From Tubulanus polymorphus (Eukaryota; Nemertea; Palaeonemertea; Tubulaniformes; Tubulanidae): 64,000 nucleotides of DNA. The notes beneath the pieces were generated by a model. It saw only the letters and a program-made list of their open reading frames with translations. It made no database searches and had not been told where the DNA came from. This document shows, piece after piece, positions 46,367-57,390 of this stretch. The stretch spans positions 8,629,450 to 8,693,449 of the forward strand of contig NC_134026.1 in assembly GCF_964204645.1 (NCBI RefSeq), in the 5' to 3' direction. Within the stretch, counting starts at the first letter, position 1. Every line of letters begins with the position of its first letter. The translations under genes were made by a program, and so were the position numbers.

Positions 46367-47288
46367 TTATATGTCACCGGATATTGTTTATATGAGGGCC
46401 ACCTAGAATCGAAGCTAGCAATTTACCGACAGATGGATTGCGCGTTTTGACTAGTGGGTGATGCGTTCATAACCGGAATTAATGCTATCGATTTGCATCA
46501 TGTCGTTCAAAACTACCGGGTAAAATGAATCAACGTTCATTTTGTGTGAAATACTGATAGCAGAAAATGAAAACGTTGTTACATTTATAATGTTATTTGA
46601 TCAAAACTGTTAAAAATTTGTGAATTTACATCGATAGAATCTGTTCTAAATAGAGTTAGACTGCGCCTTAAGAAGTTAGAAATCACGAAATTGCGGCAAG
46701 AATTTCGCAATGTAGAAAATCTTTGATGAAGTGGTTTGCTGTCAACCGAATAGGGAGGAGTCTACATTCTGTATCTAGGCATAATCTGTTGATATTTTTG
46801 GAAAATAGTTGTTTGACCTCCTTTTTTAAAAGTTTAAAATTTTGATTTCATTTTTTGTTGAAGAGAGTTCGTTCATAAAACGTAGATTCCCTTGCTTCAT
46901 TAATATCCTATATACATAGTTTTACTCTTGTATTAAAATATCTTACTAACTCATTACTAATTATACGATACAATACTGTATGAAATATTTTCTATGGATT
47001 TTTCGGCGAAGGGTTGATGTTTGCTCACGTGAATAAGTTCTTCCATGAACAGCGATTAGAATTAACCCCATTGAAGTGAGTGCCAAATTATGCTGACCGT
47101 ATAACAGTTAAACGCCTAATCGACAGGCAATGCAGTGGTTGCACCGCGATTTTCATAGACCGATCAATGGTCAAAGATATGTAAATTATGTCTTGTTTGA
47201 AATTTATCGAACCGTCAGTTCCGTTACCCAGAGTCGACTGCCTCTGATTATCGAGTGCCCCAGATATTTTACAGATTTTCCCACTCAG

Positions 47289-47555
47289 CAGGGGTGGACC
47301 CAGAGCCCAATTTTAAAGTGCCACATCGCAAAAGGGCACTGCGATGTCCAAAAAGGTGTACTCCCGCACTGAGGGGCCAGTTTTGAAGAACTCACTGGTC
47401 ACGAGCCAAAAGAACACTTTGATGTCCACAAAATTAATATTAGGGGCTCTACTATGAAATGCACCATTTATCTTTGTTATCTTTGTTTGTGTAATGAAAA
47501 AAGGCACTCAAAGATTTCGATGGACTTGTACAAGTCCCCCTGGATCCACCCCGGG
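47289..47555. mobile_element. hAT-like short element
   Basis: The left end CAGGGGTGGACCCAGAG and right end CCCCCTGGATCCACCCCGG are inverted repeats of the CAGGGGCGGATCCAG type. The interior has AAAGTGCCACATCGCAAAAG and GGGCACTGCGATGTCC, an internal palindrome. It is non-coding. Confidence 0.6.
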
Positions 47556-47559
47556 GCTC

Positions 47560-47660
47560 GGTTCCACAGTTGTGAGTTAAGAGTTAACTCTTGAGTTAAA
47601 ATCAATTCATTTTCAATGAGTTAACTCTAGATTCAAATATTAACTCACAACTGTGGGTCA
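47560..47660. mobile_element. Palindromic MITE, family 3, copy 2
   Basis: GGTTCCACAGTTGTGAGTTA pairs with TTAACTCACAACTGTGGGTC. The interior TTCATTTTCAATGAGTTAAC equals the copy at 40553. It abuts the hAT-like element directly. Confidence 0.7.
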
Positions 47661-48330
47661 CGATCCTGATCTTCTTCGCGATAATTACCCATCCCTGTTC
47701 CGGCTGCATCGGAATTTATTGCACCCGCGAGATCGGAGGCAAGCAAAGCTTACTGAATTCTCATTTGGGTCGTTACATCTGATAAATTGTTATGGAACCT
47801 CCAACAACCACGACGAACTTCAGGGAACCAAAAAGTCATTCATTGTTCTATCCATTATGAAATTAATCGAATTTTCCTATTAGGGACGAACTATCTTAAA
47901 TAGGTTTGTTACACCGTTAACCAAAACTTCACGAAGACCATGCAGTCTTTATGAAGTTTTGCGTTTCTTATAGATGATGTATCCCAGTTTGTTATATAAC
48001 AAGGTTCCATTGCATTTAAAACTGCAGAATTTCACATGAAAAAAAACCAATTATTTTTCCGATGTACGTTTTATAGAATCGGTGATTTTTATCTACATAT
48101 ATTGTATAATATTTGACTACAACATCACGGTCAGTGTGACGAACTATATAGCGCCACCTGTGCTTATTTGACGTCAACATATGTTAAGAACTAATATGCC
48201 AAATGTAACTGAAATTCGATGAAAATACATACGTACTGTTCATGTTTGCTCGGTCGCAACGGCGGCGTTTGTAACGGACACTTGACCGCGTGTCGCTGTT
48301 TTATTGAAATACTGCATTATCGTCATAATA

Positions 48331-48785
48331 CGGAGCCCCGGAGGTGACATGGTGAAAAATATTTCTTTATTTTGTTCGATGCGTTCGAACGAAATAATCT
48401 ATGCGCGCAACTGAAAAGTTTTTCGCGGGAACGAAATGATCTTTTCATTCGCGTACGAAATCTTGTTCACGGGAACGAACTACCTTTTTTTTGTTCGAAC
48501 GATTATTTCGTTCCCACGAAAAACCTTTTCGTTCGAAAGAAAAGATATCGTTCCCGCGAGAAGCATTTCGTGCGAACGAAACGATTATTTCGTTCCCACG
48601 AAAATCTCTCCGTTCAATGAAAAAGATTTCGTTCGAAAGAAAAAGATTGCGTTCCTGCGAAAAACTTTTCGTTCGAAAGAAAAAATTAATTTCCGTCGAA
48701 CGATACGATTATTTCGTTCCCGCGAAAATAAGCGGCTATTTTTTCACTATTCTCACTACCTCCGGGGCACCAATCCGTATCATTA
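48331..48785. mobile_element. Foldback element with internal TTCGTTCGAA-rich array
   Basis: The left end ATACGGAGCCCCGGAGGTGA is mirrored on the right (CTACCTCCGGGGCACCAATCCGTAT), and both arms continue into GTGAAAAA-type sequence. Between them (48375-48730) runs a degenerate array alternating CGTTCCC(A/G)CGAAAA and TTTTCGTTCGAAAGAAAA palindromic units every 25-45 bp. ORFs here on three frames are artefacts of the repeat. Confidence 0.7.
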
Positions 48786-49674
48786 TATATATCTATATAT
48801 AATTGATGCAATATGTGTTTTATATGATGTTTCTTACGACGAGTCTTCCACCGTTGGTAAAACTGGGTATGCACGCTGGATTTTATACTATACATACAAA
48901 TCATTGTCTTCTCTATTTTCCGATCGATATACCACTGTATACTGTACATGTGAAATAGAATGATCTATTATATATATATATATATGTTTTGGATATGGTT
49001 AATTTGCATTCATAATAATAAAATATATTTCTCGCATGTTATCGACTAAAAAATCGTTTTAGTTATTTTGTTCGAGTATTTGCGCGTCGGTCCTGTGTGG
49101 CGTGATCTATGTTTGGTGATGCTTCAGTTTCGAACGTCTTTTCATAAGAGGGACTCCGTAATACATATACAGTTAGGCTAGAAAATAATTCATACCTTGT
49201 TTCTCCGCTCTGCTGTGCTTAAAAGTTGACCCGGTCGGCCGCCTACCTACCCTGTACAATAACTTTTAAAAATCATGATCAATCTTACCACTTACCACAA
49301 CAGACCTAGAAATAAGCTGATTACAAATTTTATTATATTTTACAAAAATGACCTGGCCGCTGCGGAGAAACACGGTATCATTTTTGTTTAGCCTCAACCT
49401 CGCCTAACTCGACAAAATCGGTCCGAGTTAAGGATAGGAAGATACGTTGGGAAGTCTGGAGAAATTATTTCATTTTTTAGTCGAAAGTCTCATGTTGGCC
49501 ATTTCCAAGTAAGGCGAGGTATACTGCATACTATCAAATATCTAACCTTAGATTTTAACGTTAACTTCATTAACATAACTCTCGAGTCACAAAAGGACAG
49601 TAGAGCAGGTTTATACAGTATTAGTGATAAAAAATAACAGAAAGACGATTAAACAAGTATGAATTTTAATACAT

Positions 49675-50092
49675 CGGGGTTTCCAGCGGTCCTTCAAAGT
49701 CCTTCTTTTGGAAAAAGTTTGGACAAACATCATCTTTTTGATTCTATGTCCTTCCTTTTGATTAAAGTCCTTCCAAATTTAATTCTATTTTTCGCGCGCA
49801 ATTTTGTCGCGAATTCGACTGTTGAAGTATTTTATTACTCAGGCCTGGTAATTCAATTGTCAGTAAGATTGAATATACAGGAAAGTGTTAAGGAAATTAT
49901 CCTGGAATGTATGACTGGTCTACATGACTAGTATTCCGGTGAAGGCATTGCGATAATGCTCCCTTATGGGCCCTCATTTTACTGGAAAGAACTTCTTTCC
50001 GAGTCCAAAAGTCCCTCCTTTTGGGTCTTAAATTGCCGAAAAAGTCCTTCTTAGTACTTCTGTTTACCCTGGCCTTACCACTGGAAACCCTG
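49675..50092. mobile_element. hAT-like element private to unit A
   Basis: The ends CGGGGTTTCCAGCGGTCCTT and GGCCTTACCACTGGAAACCCTG are inverted repeats. The interior repeats AGTCCTTC(C)TTTTGG motifs. Unit B reads straight from AAACAAGTATGACTT into ACATGAAAACATAGATATT at the same place, which is an empty site. Confidence 0.72.
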
Positions 50093-50994
50093 AACATATA
50101 AACATAGATATTAATGTAAAAAACAGAAGCTTCATGATAAATGAACACAATTTATAGGGTTTGGCGCGACAGTTATTTGTCGTCATCAGGCAATTTAAAG
50201 TTACTGGGATTGGAGTGGAATTCGATCCGTACACTTTGTACGATATTTTGAAAAATATGTCCGTACTAACGGAAAATAGTATTCATCGTCGACAGTGTTA
50301 TATGCTTGATGTAATATTTCTATCGACTTTGTCCATTTTCAGGGTTACTGGTACGGAATTTGGTAGTAAACAGAATGCGTGCATATGCAAATGAGGCATA
50401 TTTGTTTGAAATCGGTTTGTAAAAACCGGTTGCTATCGGTTTATTGTGTCCCAAACTGGTTTGCTATAGGTTTAACAAATACGACAAAACGAAAAGTCGG
50501 TTTGAGTCAGCTACCGGAGGAAATTTGCTTATTCCGCCGTATTGGAAAAGTAGGTTTGTTGTTGCAAACCGCTAGCCGCCGAACGGTTCCGTTTTACGAA
50601 CCGTTTTATTAATAGCTTTACGCCTAAACAAAGACGCCAGTTTATCACAACCAGTATGTAAACCGGTATGAACACAGACGATTTGCCTAAAAACCCGAAG
50701 CGATTTGTGCAGACCGATTTCAAACAAATGCGCCTCATGTCACAACGGCAAATAGTGGAATAAAAATTCCCCCGTCGATGAAATATCGCTCTTGAATTCA
50801 GCCAATTCAAACGACGTCTATATGATTTTATTCTAATTCATTTAGCCGCCGATAAGAACGGAAATAAGCGCGATTACATACCCGAGCACATCCGAGTAAA
50901 CATTAACAGCCATAAATGAGTATTTCTAAAAATATATACCACACATATTCACGAGAGCACGTGCCCCTTCCCACGAGATTGCACTAAAGCAGAA

Positions 50995-53900
50995 ATGTTT
51001 CGGGTCGCGTTTCTGGGATTGTTTTTGTCATCCATTTCGGCTGCTCCTGTACAGGTATGGACGGGAACGTAATTTTCTTGTTTTTTTATTACTCGAATTT
51101 CTTTCGGATGATATCTGTGATTTGGTAATTTTTTACTGACATGGTGCCCTGAAAAATTGTGATCAATGGCCACACTTGTCTAGGGGGAAACAGATTTGAA
51201 GACTTCATTCAAAATGTTCAAATGTTCAAGATCGTTGATTATGACAAAAATAGCCTTTCTATATTGAATCAATTCTCGTTCACTTTTTGAATGACACGCC
51301 TGAGCCCACTTCAGTCTTGATCCACCCTGTAGTGTGTGGAGCAACTGTACGACATGTCCCTTGTAATTTCGATTCCTAAAAGGATGCTAAGTTTCTGATA
51401 TGACCAAACAATTCGTGATAATGATCTGAATGAAGGTCATAGGTTTTCAGTAGTTAGTAAGTAGCGTTCAGTTCTGAAATATAGATTTTACCGTTATTCA
51501 AATTGCAGTTAAGATATATACATTTGTTCTAGATCGCGCATGACAATGACGATGTATGGTTGAATTCAGGTAAAAAAAAACTGTATATATATACGAAAAG
51601 TAACTTATCGCCTTGTTTTGGGGTGAAATTGGTATCGAATTTGCTTAAAAAGTCTACTTGTTTCTATGGGTTCGAATCCAGTGTCATGCGATTTCTTTTG
51701 TTCTGGTTTGTTTCTTATAGTGGCTGATTCGGGCCATAACGTAAAATGCAGGATATGCAAATGAGGGCGCCAGAACGCCAAAACGAAAAAAATCGTCTAG
51801 TTTTTTTTTTTAAATCCATTTTGGTGCGCCGTAATCAAATGATATCCCGTTTTGGAGCGCCAAAACAGAATAGAAGTCCATTTTGGTGCGCCGTAAACCA
51901 ATGATGCCCGTTTTGGAGCGCCAAAACAGAATAGAAATCCATTTCGGTGCACCAAAAGAATTTTGGAGTTTTGGCGCGGTTATTTTCATTTTGGCGCCTT
52001 CGCCAAAAAAAACATTCGACCACAGTAAAGTTATTCTATATATGCAAATATTGCAAGTATATGCAAATCAAACTCAAGGTCAACGCGCCAAATTGAAAAA
52101 CAATTTTACTGGTTGAATGATGTTTGACTTGCCCGAGGCGCCAAAACAAAAGTTCGTTTTGGTGGGGTGCCAACACGGATTTTCTAAAGGAAATTCCACG
52201 ATTTTTTGGTGTTCAGGCAGTCTGGCGCCCTAATTTGCATATCGGGAATTTTACGTTATGCCCCGAATCAGCGACCATTAGTTTCTCCACCTTAAGCGAG
52301 AAAAGAAACTTACTAATGCCCTAAGTGGTTCTCTAAGTAGACTGAAACACCTGAAGATAACCACATTAATCGTAAATATGAGGAAACGGGATATCGATTT
52401 TAAGTTCAATATTCATAATATCATCTACAGGTTTCTATCAAGGGGATATCGATATTGATGAGGTAATTTTTAAATTGCTTAAAAATACTTATCGAAACCC
52501 AATAACATCTGGTCTCAATCAGTGACCGAATTCTCAACGTAAACATTATTACAGTATCGCAATGCGATGGGGACGAAAAACAAACTGTGGAAGGACGGAA
52601 TCGTACCCTACATCATAGAAGATGAATTGATAGGTCTGTATTTAATTCCCACAAAAAATGGAGTACGTGTATCTTTACGTATCAAAAAAGCTATCTTCTA
52701 AAGCCCGCCGCATACGGCTTAACAAAAAAAACGTGAAAAAAACATTTTTTTTTCAGTGCTGCGTGTGGCGGGCTTAAGTCAGCGTTCTTGAATTTTATCA
52801 AGTTTATTGAAAAAGACCACCCAGGTCCTTAATTTCACTACAATAAATTTCAATACAATACAATACATTTGAAAAATATGATTATTACACTTTCTGATAT
52901 ATATCGTCGTTTTATTGCTTTTATAGAAAGTTATTCGAACTTTAAGATTCAAGCTGCCATGGATATACTATCAGAATACGTCAACAAGGCTGGTCGATGC
53001 ATTACATTCAAAAAGCGCACCAACGAAGATGCGTATATCTCGTTTTATAAAGGCAACGGGTAACTGCGTGTTCCGGTCATATTATGAATGAGTCAGACAC
53101 TTTCCAAAAATTTGAGTCGTGAATTTACAGAATGTATATTTTGTGAGCTGTGCAGTAAGAAGCCCGCATGACTCGTTTGACGTATGACAAACTAGGGACC
53201 GATCACGTCATAACCAGCTGTGTTTATCTCTGATTATATCTGCTATCTCATTGGCCCGTGTGTACGCAATTTTTCTTAAGATATTTGAACTGCTACATGA
53301 AATAATTAGTTTCAATTAGCGGTACAAAACAAAACGATCGTGATCTTGTTTAATTCACCAATTTTGGATTTTTGGTTTCTGGGTGAATTTCGATTGAAGA
53401 TCATCTCTAAAGAAAATATCAAGAATTTTCGATTATTTTCCTTATCGTAGAAAATAGGGATTGACCCTGTAATTTATTTGATTGGTAGATTTCGTTTGAT
53501 TTGTTTTTATTTAGTGTCCCTTAGATACACACCACACCTGCCGGGATCGATATGGGGGTTTGATTTTGAAATCGGAAATCGTAGTAAAGTTACAGTTGTG
53601 TGATCGGCGGTCAGAATACATAATCTTTTGTTTAAAAATCGTTGTACACAATTGGGAAATTCGGTTCCGGTTCATTCAACATTCAAATAATCTTCCAACC
53701 AGCCTGAAACAGCGTGACTGATTGAAGTTTACTTTGTTGGCTGCATAAATCAATTCATCGAGATTTTGGAAATAACTATTACAAGGTTTATTTTTAACAT
53801 GGACGTTTGAACTATAAGGATGGTGCACTATTCACCAGGGGCCGGATTTAGACTGCTATTATCTTTAAACCCATGCGCCCCGGGTTAAGGTTGATACCAG

Positions 53901-55671
53901 TCTAATAAGAAGCCGGCCGCAGATCGTGGGTGGAAGTCCTTGGTTTAAAATCAGTTTCGCCTATTTTCAGTTGTCATTCACCGGTTGGATCAAACGGCAG
54001 GGTACAACGTGTTTCGATCGGTGAAGGCTGCGCACAAATCAAAACAGTTCAACACGAAATTCTACATTCGCTCGGTTTTTGGCACGAACAATCCCGACCC
54101 GACAGAGATCAGTATGTTACCATACACAGGGAGAATATCGAACCAGGTAAAAAAAAAATGCTTTTACTTGCTTCTTTTCATGGTGGCTAATTCGGGCAAT
54201 ATCCTAGAATTCCTGATATGAAAATGAGGGCACCAGAAGGCCAGACGAAAACTTTTGGCGGCACCCAAAAAACGCACTTCTTTTTGGTGCGCCGCTAAAA
54301 CGGAATTCCGTTTTGGTGACCTCGCCAAAATGACGAAAAACGTCAGATTTTCTCAATAAATCACTTTTTAGAAATCCATTTTGGACGGATTTTTTCGGCG
54401 TTTTGAACAAACATTCAAACACGGCAAAATTATTTTTCAACTTGGCACGTTGACCATTAATTCAATTTGCATGCATAAAAGTGCTCGCAAAGAATAATTG
54501 AACCGCGGTTGAATGTTTGAAAAACGAAAAACGGGCACCAAAACCGATCTTTTTGAGAAAATCCGTTTTTGTTTTGGCGTTCTGGCGTTCATTTTCATAT
54601 CAAATTACGCTATAGCCTGAATCCACCACCTTGACTTCGATTGTATAAGTGAGACTAATCGTTCCACAGTCCTTGGTGAAATTCGATTCTAGATTTAAAA
54701 CTATTCGAATAAAAAACCTAAAAATCTAAACTTCAAAATATGATAAACCAAATTCACCCGGCACCTGGTGGAACTGTGTCCTGATGAATCCTTATTTTTT
54801 CTGACATCAAGCTAATAGGTATAATTTCAACATCCAGCCGGATATCGATACGCTCGGAACTCCGTATTCCTACTACTCGATCATGCACTACAAGGGAAAC
54901 GCGTTTTCGATGAACGGTAAACCGACTATTACTGCTAAAGACCCGGAGATAAAGTATCTGGGCGCTGACATGCTTTCACCTTTTTACATCGACGTAGAAC
55001 GAATCAGAATACTGTACGGATGTCCCAAGAATACACGTAATTATAACCATTATCTGTATATTTCTATGATTTTTCTTTGTTTTTATATCAAATAAATCTT
55101 TGTTAGATAATAAAGATAACAAACAGTGTATACATGACGTACCAAGTGCTAAACAACACATTTAAGGCATGTTTATTCGTCATTTTACGGTCAGCCTTTG
55201 TACATAATTAAAGATAAATATTCATTAATGAAAATAATGGGTGAAATCGCGCAATTCGCCATTTGATGCATGAGAAATATCGTTGAATGACGATTTTCTT
55301 GGATGTCTGCTGAAAAAAATCGCTTGAAAGAGAGATTATAGATATGCCCTACGAGCCCACTTCGATATGCTTCCCTCCTAATTCGATTTTCATATCAAGG
55401 TTGAAATGTAACTCATTTTTGAACTGGGCATTTTCTCATATCTACTTAATAGAATTTAATTTTGATTCATCCTTATCGCCGGTTCATTTTTCGTGGTATC
55501 TAATGAATATAGTAACACAGTTTGATTTCAGAGAGAACCAAACGAGTAACCCCAAAACCCGATTGCGTGGACCTGGACGACGATTGCGCATTGTGGGTCT
55601 CTATGGGTCAATGCATACACAATCGTTTGGGTATGGCTATCAATTGCAGAAAATCTTGTAATGTATGTTGA
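50995..55671 (+). CDS. Secreted astacin metalloprotease with C-terminal ShK domain, copy A (intact)
   Basis: This is a zinc endopeptidase of the astacin (M12A) family, secreted as a zymogen. Exons: 50995-51054, 51533-51569, 52431-52462, 52555-52633, 52927-53059, 53971-54146, 54812-55036, 55532-55671; 882 nt, 293 residues, all phases agree. Residues 1-16 form the signal peptide. FYQGDI (34-39) is the propeptide latch with Asp38 expected to bind the zinc. The mature enzyme probably starts near Asn46. HEILHSLGFWH (142-152) gives zinc ligands His142, His146, His152 and catalytic Glu143; SIMHY (195-199) is the Met-turn with Met197 and Tyr199. Six cysteines (259, 266, 275, 286, 290, 293) form a ShK domain that ends two nucleotides before an AATAAA overlapping the stop. 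Retaining intron 7 would instead give a stop and an AATAAA (55092), i.e. a form without ShK. The exon 7 acceptor is 54812, because 54819 breaks the frame. The likely role is in extracellular matrix or digestion; the substrate is unknown. Confidence 0.92.
51721..52277. mobile_element. MITE, family 5, intron 2 of astacin A
   Basis: TGGCTGATTCGGGCCATAAC at the left is mirrored by GTTATGCCCCGAATCAGCGACCA at the right, with ATATGCAAAT just inside both ends. The interior is rich in TTTTGGCGC/GCGCCAAAA. The orthologous insertion is at 58111-58733 in unit B, so it predates the duplication. Confidence 0.75.
54184..54629. mobile_element. MITE, family 5, intron 6 of astacin A
   Basis: TGGTGGCTAATTCGGGCAAT and TAGCCTGAATCCACCACC are inverted ends and the GGCGC-rich interior is as in intron 2. 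The counterpart in unit B is 60884-61260. Confidence 0.7.
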
Positions 55672-55676
55672 ATAAA
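55671..55676 (+). terminator. Poly(A) signal overlapping the astacin A stop codon
   Basis: The last A of the TGA stop (55669-55671) is the first A of AATAAA. Cleavage would leave a 3'UTR of about 15-30 nt. The arrangement is the same in unit B (62516-62521). Confidence 0.6.
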
Positions 55677-57390
55677 CATCATGAAATGAAAAATATTGAT
55701 TTCGTGTTTATTAGTTGTTCCGATATTCGGACCATATCGAGATAGATATTGTTTTTCCCCTTCTTGTTGGTTTTCGAACTTGTTCGGGAATTGAATCATT
55801 TTTAACTTAAATAGGGATTGTCCATCTGTTACATATTTGATTGGTCGATTTGATTTGATTTGTTTTGATTTGGTGTACAAACCACCGCACCTATCCAGAG
55901 GCGAAACGGGGGTTTTAATTGAAATCGGAAATCGAAATACAGTGCATGTAAACGCCAAGGTAGATGAAGCACTGTGACTTGACAGGATGATTCGCCATAA
56001 GAATCACGTATTTTCAGTCATTGGAGTACGTTTTCATTATTATCATCATTATCTTTTTCTTATTCATGAAACATATTGCACATATTCTTTGGTTCTGTAT
56101 TATGTGTCCTTTAGTCGTCTCTACATAAGCAAAGTGTGTCAGTCAATCCTGAAATGTGAAATGTGGATTTTGCGAGGAAATTGGGATATATTGGTTTATC
56201 GATCCATTGCAAAAAACGCGATGGAAAAATAACGATCCCAGTCAAAATATCAACATTACTCCGCTTCGATTCGTTAGTAACTAAATCAAGCGAAATATTA
56301 GTATCTAGTTAATTGTTTATGCCGTGTTAATAGTCGCGATCACGCACGTATTCCTGAAGACGACTGTTAGAATAAAGTAGAAACGTTGAATAAACTACAT
56401 TAGCTCAAGGAAACATTATCGGACTTTATTTTTTCGTCTTGATTCTGGGATATTCGTAATATTATCGTCACAACACGGATATACTGTCCACTAGAGTGGT
56501 TTGTTCAATATTCTGCGGATTTCATCGAAAGTGAAATGTCGCATGATGCGACGGAAATCGAATTTCTAACCTGAAATTTTTAACGCTAACTTCATCAACT
56601 GACTCGAGTCACAAAACGATAATATGTTCATACAAGTGATCAAAATAGAAGAACCAAAAAGCAGAACGACGAGTGACGAGAAAACAAGTATGACTTACAT
56701 GAAAACATAGATATTCACGTCAAAAATCAGAAGCTCCATGATAAATGAATACAATTTATAGGGTTTGCCCGTGTTATTTGTCGTTATCCGACAATTCAAA
56801 GTTTCTGGGATTGGGGTAGAATTAGATTCGTATTAGAATTATAAGCCGATTAATATCGGTTAAGTGTGTCGCAAACCGGTTTGCCCTAGTTTTATCAAAA
56901 CGAAAAGTCGGTTTGAATCAGCTACCGGAGAAAATTTGCTTATCCCGCCATATTGGAAAAATCGGTTGTTGTTACAAACCGCTCGCCGCCGAACGGTTCC
57001 GTTTTACGAACCGTTTTATTAATAGCTTTACGCCTAAACAAAGACGCCGATTTATCAAAACCGGTTTGTTAACCGGTATGAAAACAGACTATTTCCCTAA
57101 AAAACCGTAGCGATTTGTGCAGACCGACTTCGAACAACTGCGCCTCCTGTCACAACAGCAAATTGTAGAATGAAAATTCCCCCGTCGATGAAATATCGCT
57201 CTTAATTTAAGCCAATTCAAACGACGTCTATGTATTATTAGCCGCCGATAAGAACGGAAATAAGCGCGATTACATAACGGAGCACATCCGAGTAAACATT
57301 AACAGCCATAAATGGGCATTTCTAAAAAGATAGATACCACACTTATTCAGCAGAGCACGTGTCCGTTCCCACAAGATTACCAAAGCAGAA
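55677..57390. other. Intergenic DNA between the astacin copies
   Basis: Non-coding and homologous to the flanks of the other unit: 55677-56500 matches 62522-63430, and 56565-57390 matches 49545-50994 apart from the hAT-like insertion. The segment AACGGTTCCGTTTTACGAAC followed by CGTTTTATTAATAGCTTTAC near 56994 is almost unchanged between units (50582 in A), as is the last 100 bp before each ATG, which probably contains the promoter. Confidence 0.55.

Larger units (their letters stand above)
46367..49540. other. FLOT1 3'UTR and intergenic repeats
   Basis: ATTAAA at 46932 is a possible FLOT1 poly(A) signal; an AATAAA lies much further off at 49018. The rest holds a hAT-like element (about 47289-47555), a palindromic MITE (47560-47660), a foldback element (48331-48785) and a MITE-like block (49388-49515). 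No gene is supported; the ORF at 47653-47883 has no domain I recognise. Confidence 0.45.
49545..56500 (+). repeat. Tandem segmental duplication, unit A
   Basis: A unit of about 6.9 kb, starting near AACGTTAACTTCATTAACAT and ending near the CACGGATATACTGTCCACTA segment, is repeated head-to-tail as unit B (56565-63435). Each unit carries one astacin gene with the same exon order, and introns and flanks are alignable throughout. Unit A has a private hAT-like insertion (49675-50092) and a private 62-bp tandem duplication at 51816-51939. Confidence 0.9.

Noticed and set aside
47653-47883. ORF with Arg/Leu-rich start after the palindromic MITE
   Set aside because: No domain or splice context; too short to support.
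48372-48963. Overlapping ORFs with Phe/Arg/Lys-rich repeats
   Set aside because: Three frames of the same TTCGTTCGAA array are open; repeat artefact.
54819-55036. Acceptor AG at 54817-54818 for astacin exon 7
   Set aside because: It puts the exon out of frame. The AG at 54810-54811 restores the frame and the astacin sequence NFNIQ-GTPYSYYSIMHY, and the parallel AG exists in copy B.
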